A stretch of 64,000 nt of DNA, taken from NCBI RefSeq assembly GCF_000429185.2, contig NZ_AUBJ02000001.1, forward strand, positions 5,890,001-5,954,000, in the 5' to 3' direction. Position 1 is the stretch's first letter. Every line of letters begins with the position of its first letter. Source of the DNA: Actinoalloteichus caeruleus DSM 43889. GTDB taxonomy: Bacteria; Actinomycetota; Actinomycetes; Mycobacteriales; Pseudonocardiaceae. The notes under the pieces are model-generated. The model made no database searches. It was given only the letters and a program-made list of their open reading frames with translations, and was not told the origin of the DNA. Of this stretch, positions 58,969 to 64,000 are shown in pieces. A program made the translations under genes and the position numbers.

Positions 58969-59580
58969 CCCCACCCAGCGGCGCGACCGCCGGCCGCCAC
59001 CTCAGGGCGGCCGGTGGCCGGGCGGGACACGGTGTGCCGAGCGCCACAACCGGAGGCCCCAATCCGGACGAGCTCCGCCGGGAGGCGCCCTGACCTGGCA
59101 CAACGCCCCAGTCCACTCGGAGTGGACCCGCCGGTCCGGCACGCGCGTCCCCGATCACGGCGGCGCGCCCGACGTCACCGAGCGTGACTGATGGCGTCGA
59201 GTCGCCTACGTTCTCGCACGGAACGAGGACGAGGCGGATGAGTCATGGACGGGGCCGGGCGGCGGTGGTCCCCAACCGTCGGGCTCGCGCCCGCTGCCCT
59301 GCCCGTCCACATCGTCCCTGGTCGGCGTGCTGTGCAGTGGGTGGTTCCTGGCGGCGCCGCCGGTCGGCGGCGGTGGTGGACGTCACCGGGTCGGTACGCC
59401 GCCGGGGCCGGCGGTGGCCGGCACGCGGTCACGATGATGGGGTGGCCGCGTCGGGCGGAGACCGCGTGCACGCTCGCGAAGTGGGAGCAATAACGTGACC
59501 AGTGGACACGACGCGTCCCCGGAATGGGGAAGCGCAGGGCACACGAGTGGGGCAAGGACCCGGCGGACTCGGGGGCGGCA
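58969..59580. other. gene-free stretch upstream of isochorismate synthase
   Basis: No recognisable gene was seen. I looked for a TTAGGTTAGGCTAACCTAA-type iron box before the isochorismate synthase gene and did not find one. Confidence 0.5.
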
Positions 59581-60795
59581 ATGGTGATGGCGGACCACGC
59601 GACAACCGATCAGGGCAGTGAACCTGACCTGCTCGGGGAGTACCGAGAGGGTTCCTCGTTCTTTCTCACCGCACCCAGGCACAGCATGCTCGCCAGTGGG
59701 GCGGGCGACGTCCTGCCGGTGGAGAGCACCGCGGCCACTCCGGCCGCGTTGGCCGGTGAGGTCGACGACGCGCTCGGTCGGTGGGGCGGTACCCAACGGG
59801 TCACCGCGGGCGGCCCGGCGGTCGTGGTCGGCGCCGTCCCGTTCTCCCCCACCAGCCCCCCGCACCTGGTGCTCCCCGCCCAGGTCCGGTGGAGCGGACC
59901 GGCGCGCTCGGGCTGGCGCTCGGTACCGCCGGTGTCCTCCCACGGCTGGAGCGTCCGGCCGGATCCTCCCGCCGACCGGTACCTGGCGGGCGTCAGCAAG
60001 GCCCTGGAGGCCTTCGACGCCGGTGAGTTGGAGAAGGTCGTCCTCGCGAGGACCTTGCGGTTGACAGCCGGGGAACCGGTCGCCGTCGCCCGGCTGCTCG
60101 CGCACCTGGCCCACCGTGACCCCACCGGGTACACCTTCGCCGTCGACCTCCCACCCGAGGGGAGCCGGACGCGCACCCTGCTCGGCACCAGCCCGGAGCT
60201 GCTGGTCCGGCGGTCCGGGACCCGGGTGCTGTCCAACCCGTTGGCCGGGTCAGCCGCCCGCAGCCCGGACCCGGTCGAGGACCGGCGCCGGGCCGCCGCC
60301 CTGTTGGCCTCGGAGAAGGACCGGCACGAGCACGCGCTCGTCGTGGACGCGGTGGCGGAGCGCCTCCGCCCCCACTGCCGCGAGCTGGAGGTGCCGTCCG
60401 AACCCTCGCTCGTGACCACGGCGACGATGTGGCACCTCTCCACCCGGGTGGCGGGTGTCCTGGACGATCCCGCTCCCTCCGCGCTGGAACTCGCTGCGGC
60501 CCTCCACCCCACGCCAGCCGTCTGCGGCACGCCGACGGAGACCGCCAGGAGGGCGATCGAGGACATCGAGCCGTTCGACCGGGGGTTCTACACCGGGACA
60601 CTGGGGTGGTGCGACGCCAACGGCGACGGCGAGTGGGTGGTCGCGATCCGCTGCGCCGAGGTCGCGGGCGAGTCGATCCGGCTCTATGCCGGCGGCGGCA
60701 TCGTCCCGGGATCTGACCCGCACGGCGAACTCGCGGAGAGCTCGGCGAAGTTCCGCACCCTGCTGCTGGCGATGGGGCTGGACCAGGAGCTCTGA
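59581..60795 (+). CDS. isochorismate synthase (EntC/DhbC family)
   Basis: From ATG 59581 the product is 404 residues. It has the chorismate-binding core [76 protein letters not shown], and [16 protein letters not shown]. It converts chorismate to isochorismate for siderophore or menaquinone synthesis. No entA or entB partner is adjacent, so which pathway it serves is open; the nearby Sfp-type enzyme hints at a siderophore. An alternative start at 59524 adds 19 residues. Confidence 0.9.
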   Translation: MVMADHATTDQGSEPDLLGEYREGSSFFLTAPRHSMLASGAGDVLPVESTAATPAALAGEVDDALGRWGGTQRVTAGGPAVVVGAVPFSPTSPPHLVLPAQVRWSGPARSGWRSVPPVSSHGWSVRPDPPADRYLAGVSKALEAFDAGELEKVVLARTLRLTAGEPVAVARLLAHLAHRDPTGYTFAVDLPPEGSRTRTLLGTSPELLVRRSGTRVLSNPLAGSAARSPDPVEDRRRAAALLASEKDRHEHALVVDAVAERLRPHCRELEVPSEPSLVTTATMWHLSTRVAGVLDDPAPSALELAAALHPTPAVCGTPTETARRAIEDIEPFDRGFYTGTLGWCDANGDGEWVVAIRCAEVAGESIRLYAGGGIVPGSDPHGELAESSAKFRTLLLAMGLDQEL

Positions 60796-60797
60796 CG

Positions 60798-60813
60798 CGC
60801 CCCGCCGGGGGCG
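60798..60813. terminator. short hairpin between convergent genes
   Basis: CGCCCC (60798-60803) and GGGGCG (60808-60813) form a compact stem with loop GCCG just after the isochorismate synthase stop and before the end of the convergent monooxygenase gene. Confidence 0.55.
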
Positions 60814-60829
60814 GCCGCACTCGAGGAGC

Positions 60830-62074
60830 TCACGCCCGGCCGGCCGCGACCTCCGCCAGGTAGCCACGGGCCAGGTCCTCGTGGAAGAGCCACTCGTCGA
60901 AGCTCGACGCGTCGTTGATGCCCAGCGCGAAGCGGTCCGCGATGCGCGGGTACGCCCCGATGGCGCCGAACACCTCCATCAGGTGCGCTGGCGGCGGTTG
61001 GCGGAGCATCATGTTCGTCAGCGTGGTCGCGTGGCGCGCGTAGTCCCAGTAGGCCTCGAACGTGTCGCGCATGAACTCGGCGTCGTAGGGCCGGTCGCCG
61101 TGGTCCAGGATCGCGCGCAGGTAGACCGCGGCGCACCGCGCGGCGTTGTTCGACCCCTGGCCGGAGATCGGGTCGTTGACCACCACCGCGTCGGCCATCC
61201 CCAGCACCAGGCCGCCGCCCGGCAGCCGGCCGACCGGGTGCCGGACCTCCGGGCTCACCGCGCCGGTCAGGACGCCCCTGTCGTCGGTGAGCTCGACGTC
61301 GCCGCAGCGTTCGTACTCCCACGGGAAGTGCTCCCGCATGAGCTCCAACGCCCTGTCCAGGTGCGCCTGGGGCCCCCGCACATCGGAGAAGGCGTCGAGC
61401 GGCCCACCCGGCACCGCCTCGTACAGGATGATCTCGCAGGGCCCGCTCGTGGTCAGGGACGGCATGGTGAGCATCTCGCCGCCGCCCGGCGCGATGTTGA
61501 AGCGGAGCGCGTCGACGTCCGGGTGCTCGGGTCGCCGGGTCATGCCGTGGACGTAGGTGACCGACAGGGCCCGTTGCGGAGCCGAGTACACCGACCGGGT
61601 CGGGTCCCGGTCGAAGAGCCGCACCAGGTCACCCTTGCCGGCCGCCACGATCACCAGGTCGTAGAGCCGCGCGAAACCGTCGAGGTCGGAGAGGGTCACC
61701 GAGTGGATGACGACCCTGCCGCCGGCGTTCTCGAACTCCTCCAACCAGCGGGGCATCTTCAACCGCTGGTCCACCGAGTGGGCGTGCCCGGGCAGGGAGC
61801 CGAACCAGTTGACCGCGCGGGAGCCGTCGGGCCCGGCCACGGACATCCCGAAGCCGCCCGTGTCGGGAGTCTCCTCCTCCCACAGGTGCAGCCCGTAAGC
61901 ACGTTCGTGCTCCAGGGACGGGTGGAACATGAGCTGCGTCGACATGACCCGCCCGCCCTGGATCTCCTCCGCCGTGCGGGCGGACATGATCGTGACCTCG
62001 TAGTCGTGGCGCAACAGGCTCAGGCCCAGCTGTAACCCGGACTGCCCGCTGCCCACGATCAGAATCCTGCGCAT
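60830..62074 (-). CDS. StyA-like FAD-dependent monooxygenase
   Basis: The 414-residue product has the FAD Rossmann motif ILIVGSGQSGLQLG at the start, MSTQLMFHPSLEHERAYGL, DLVIVAAGKGDLVRLF, and the second FAD segment VVNDPISGQGSNNAAR. This layout matches the styrene/indole monooxygenase oxygenase (StyA) group, two-component enzymes that need a separate flavin reductase (StyB). No reductase lies next to it. It probably epoxidises or hydroxylates an alkene or aromatic ring. ATG 62074 follows GGAGGAG. Confidence 0.88.
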   Translation of the reverse strand: MRRILIVGSGQSGLQLGLSLLRHDYEVTIMSARTAEEIQGGRVMSTQLMFHPSLEHERAYGLHLWEEETPDTGGFGMSVAGPDGSRAVNWFGSLPGHAHSVDQRLKMPRWLEEFENAGGRVVIHSVTLSDLDGFARLYDLVIVAAGKGDLVRLFDRDPTRSVYSAPQRALSVTYVHGMTRRPEHPDVDALRFNIAPGGGEMLTMPSLTTSGPCEIILYEAVPGGPLDAFSDVRGPQAHLDRALELMREHFPWEYERCGDVELTDDRGVLTGAVSPEVRHPVGRLPGGGLVLGMADAVVVNDPISGQGSNNAARCAAVYLRAILDHGDRPYDAEFMRDTFEAYWDYARHATTLTNMMLRQPPPAHLMEVFGAIGAYPRIADRFALGINDASSFDEWLFHEDLARGYLAEVAAGRA

Positions 62075-62251
62075 CCGTTCTCCTCCTCCTGCCCGACCGG
62101 GTTGGCGCGGCCACCCTCACCGGCACCGCGCGCGAAGCGGGGTCGCCGTCGGCGTTCCCGCATTCCTCGTCCCGATGGGCGGCCAGCTCGGTGGCGGGGC
62201 CACGGTCACCTCGCACTGGCTGTCACGTCCTGGGAACGCGGCCCCGGAGAA

Positions 62252-62677
62252 TCAGGCGACCACGGCCTCGCGGAGTTCCTTCCGCAATTGGGGAGTCAGA
62301 ACGTGTCCGGCGTTCTCGACGAGGAGGGTCATCTGGTAGGCGACGACCTTCATGTCGCAGTCGGCGGTCGTGAGAACGGTGAGGCAGGAATTCTCGGCGA
62401 CCGTCATGATGAGCACGAACCCGTGTTCGTTCCGGATGACGGTCTGGTCGTAGGAACCGAGGTCGAACAGTCGGGAACTGCCGTGCGCCAGGCTCACCAG
62501 GCCACTGGAGAGCGCCGCGAGCTGTTCGGCGTGTTCGTTCGGGACCCCGTCCGAACAGGTCAGGGGTAGGCCGTCCACGGACACCACCGCCGCGTGCACG
62601 ACGCTCGGTGTCAGGGAGACGAAGTTGTTCACCAACCAGGCCAGTTTCTGGGCCTCGGCGCTCCTGGGACGACTCAT
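62252..62677 (-). CDS. roadblock/LC7-domain protein
   Basis: The 141-residue product has LAWLVNNFVSLTPSVVHAAVVSVDG, EQLAALSSGLVSLAHGSSRLF and FVLIMTVAENSCLTVLTT, the roadblock/LC7 (MglB-like) fold. In actinobacteria such proteins normally belong to four- or five-gene conservons with a sensor kinase, a DUF742 protein and a small GTPase. Here neither neighbour is a conservon partner, so it appears orphaned. ATG 62677 fits the family start (SAEAQKLAWL). Confidence 0.88.
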   Translation of the reverse strand: MSRPRSAEAQKLAWLVNNFVSLTPSVVHAAVVSVDGLPLTCSDGVPNEHAEQLAALSSGLVSLAHGSSRLFDLGSYDQTVIRNEHGFVLIMTVAENSCLTVLTTADCDMKVVAYQMTLLVENAGHVLTPQLRKELREAVVA

Positions 62678-63267
62678 CTTGCTGGTGGCCTGCTTCCTCG
62701 CCGCACGCGGGCGGATGTCGTCGCCGCCCACGTGGGGGAGCCGGGACGACGGGCCGGCGGACGGCGTCGACGTGGACGGTGTGAGCCCGGGGGACGGCCG
62801 GCCGGGGAAAGGCAACGGCCAGCGAACTCGTCGGCGTGCGGATATCCCGGGAACGGTGTTCTTCCCCGCGACGGGGTTATCCGGGGTGTCGAGGTGGGGC
62901 CGGTCCGTCGGCCGGAATGGGATGCCCTCGGAAGGAGGGGGGTCGGCCCGGTTCGGTGGTCCGGGCGAGTGTGCGGGAACGACTCGACCATCTCCCCAAA
63001 CGCGTGACGAGTACCCTGGGCCGGCGCAGCCTAACACGATCGAGTAGCTCGGGTAAGGGTGTCACGCTCTGAACAGGAATTTAGTGTGAACGGGGAGAAC
63101 AATCCCGCATTCGAGTGATAGTGCTCACCGTCGGTGATTGATGGGATCGGTATTCCCCGTCCGCCGTCGGCCGTGCTCCACCGCCATTGGAGTGGAGCGA
63201 GACGCGGTCGGAGAGCCGCGCCGGTGGGCGACCGCGGCCCGGGTGGTCCGGAGGGCCGTGGCCCGGT
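62678..63267. other. gene-free stretch between roadblock and ribosomal genes
   Basis: No gene was recognised. The part 63020-63140 is less G+C-rich and includes the palindrome TCACCG-T-CGGTGA (63125-63137), so the roadblock gene promoter may lie here. The frame upstream of the roadblock start stays open but is not conserved protein. Confidence 0.5.
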
Positions 63268-63294
63268 GCCGGGCCGGTGCGGCACCGGCCCGGC
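63268..63294 (-). terminator. hairpin terminator of the ribosomal protein cassette
   Basis: GCCGGGCCGGTG (63268-63279) pairs perfectly with CACCGGCCCGGC (63283-63294) around a 3-base loop, 8 bases past the rpsR stop on the minus strand. Confidence 0.85.
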
Positions 63295-63302
63295 GTCGGT
63301 GC

Positions 63303-63551
63303 TCAGCGGTGTGATGAGGGGTAGGGGAGCATCGCCATCTCCCTGGCGTTCTTGATCGCGGCGGCGACCTGGCGCTGTTGCGGTGCGGTCAGGCCGGTCA
63401 CCCGGCGGGAGCGGATCTTGCCCCGATCCGACAGGAACCTGCGGAGCAGGGCGACGTCCTTCCAGTCCACCCGCGTGACCCCGGCGGCCATCAGCAGGTT
63501 GCTGCGTCGGCCCACCGGGCGGTGCCGTCCTTTGTTACCTCGGGTCGCCAC
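63303..63551 (-). CDS. rpsR: 30S ribosomal protein S18, zinc-independent paralogue
   Basis: The 82-residue product has [49 protein letters not shown] and a basic N-terminus without the Cys-x-x-Cys seen in zinc-binding S18. It binds S6 and the small-subunit platform. It is the last gene of a cassette with S14 and L33, 3 bases after rpsN. In mycobacteria and Streptomyces such paralogues are made under zinc limitation under Zur control. Confidence 0.93.
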   Translation of the reverse strand: MATRGNKGRHRPVGRRSNLLMAAGVTRVDWKDVALLRRFLSDRGKIRSRRVTGLTAPQQRQVAAAIKNAREMAMLPYPSSHR

Positions 63552-63554
63552 GGC

Positions 63555-63860
63555 TCACCAGCTCGACTTGCGCACGCCGGGCAGTTCACCGCGGTGGGCC
63601 ATCTCGCGCAGCCTCAGCCGGGACAGGCCGAAGGCCCGGTGGAAGCCGCGGGGCCGCCCGTCCACGCTGTCCCGGTTGCGCAGCCTGGTGGCGCTGGAGT
63701 CGCGAGGCAGCCGCTGGAGGGCGAGTTGGGCGGTCTCCCTCTCCTGGTCGGTGGAGTGGGGAGACCGGATGGTCTCCTTCAGCTCCGCCCGCCGCTCCCG
63801 GTGCCGGGCGACGAGTACCCGACGCCGCTCGTTGCGCGCGATCTTGGACTTCTTGGCCAT
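63555..63860 (-). CDS. rpsN: 30S ribosomal protein S14, zinc-independent paralogue
   Basis: The 101-residue product begins [14 protein letters not shown] and ends [19 protein letters not shown], as in the long S14 form. The zinc-binding short form (about 61 residues) has two Cys-x-x-Cys pairs, and none is present here. Its ATG overlaps the rpmG stop by one base (TGATG), so the cassette is coupled. Confidence 0.95.
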   Translation of the reverse strand: MAKKSKIARNERRRVLVARHRERRAELKETIRSPHSTDQERETAQLALQRLPRDSSATRLRNRDSVDGRPRGFHRAFGLSRLRLREMAHRGELPGVRKSSW

Positions 63861-64000
63861 CAGCGTTCCTCCCGGAACTCCACGTGGCGACGCGCCACCG
63901 GGTCGTACTTCCTGATGCGCATCCGGTCGGGATCGTTGCGCCGGCTCTTCCTGGTCACGTAGGTGTAGCCCGTGCCAGCGGTGGACCGGAGCTTGATGAT
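63860..64000 (-). CDS. rpmG: 50S ribosomal protein L33, zinc-independent paralogue (5' end outside window)
   Basis: The minus strand from the window edge reads [20 protein letters not shown], then [19 protein letters not shown], ending VEFREER and TGA. This is the L33 fold without its usual Cys pairs. About eight N-terminal residues lie beyond the window. The usual cassette order is rpmB-rpmG-rpsN-rpsR, so rpmB and a Zur box are expected just outside. Confidence 0.92.
   Translation of the reverse strand: MIKLRSTAGTGYTYVTRKSRRNDPDRMRIRKYDPVARRHVEFREER

Noticed and set aside
59461-59580. Iron box before isochorismate synthase
   Set aside because: No sequence close to the DmdR/IdeR consensus was found.

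Overview
The window comes from a very G+C-rich actinomycete, most likely a member of the Pseudonocardiales. The evidence is third-position G/C throughout the genes, frequent GTG starts, ATGA/GTGA/TGATG gene overlaps, WhiA, RbpA and OpcA, and the runs uvrC-rapZ-yvcK-whiA-gap-pgk-tpiA-secG and ctaB / tkt-tal-pgi-zwf-opcA-pgl, which follow the usual actinobacterial order. The genus is not identified.

Layout. 0-3.5 kb: a small secreted DUF2690 protein, a HAD phosphatase, a GNAT acetyltransferase and a repeat-like hypothetical protein. 3.6-6.9 kb: a visibly lower-G+C island with an Eco29kI-type GIY-YIG restriction endonuclease, a divergent C5 cytosine methyltransferase and a Vsr mismatch endonuclease. 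7.0-8.4 kb: dihydrolipoamide dehydrogenase. 9.0-16.4 kb (minus strand): a cobalamin riboswitch followed by five translationally coupled genes. They encode two secreted, surface-anchored DUF4430 proteins (one also carrying an alpha/alpha-toroid domain, so transcobalamin-like) and a complete ECF transporter (T, fused A1-A2, S). This is the most interesting system in the window: a predicted surface B12 capture and import machine. 16.4-20.8 kb: fumarylacetoacetate hydrolase, CadD-type transporter, a decayed carboxylesterase and a phosphotransferase. 20.9-25.7 kb: a large STAND-type NTPase with WD40 propellers, interrupted by an apparent frameshift. 26-32.7 kb: a small RHH-like protein, secreted glycerophosphodiesterase, HIT protein, a sulfur-type leader peptide before a split YeiH exporter, and a NERD-like membrane protein.

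32.8-43.8 kb holds DNA repair (uvrC), regulators (rapZ, yvcK, whiA), lower glycolysis (gap, pgk, tpiA), secG, rbpA and an alpha/beta hydrolase. 44.1-56.2 kb holds a Na+/H+ antiporter and the pentose-phosphate operon tkt-tal-pgi-zwf-opcA-pgl, read on the minus strand with every junction overlapping, divergent from ctaB. 56.2-64 kb holds a broken DUF2470 gene, a membrane protein, a NodA-like N-acyltransferase next to an Sfp-type phosphopantetheinyl transferase, isochorismate synthase, a StyA-like flavin monooxygenase, an orphan roadblock protein, and the 3' part of a zinc-independent ribosomal protein cassette (L33, S14, S18).

Three otherwise healthy genes (second DUF4430 gene, STAND NTPase, pgl) each need one extra base, and each has a run of exactly five G (or C) where it would fit. 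This points to homopolymer undercalls in the assembly rather than three unrelated mutations. No tRNA, rRNA, CRISPR array or insertion sequence was seen.
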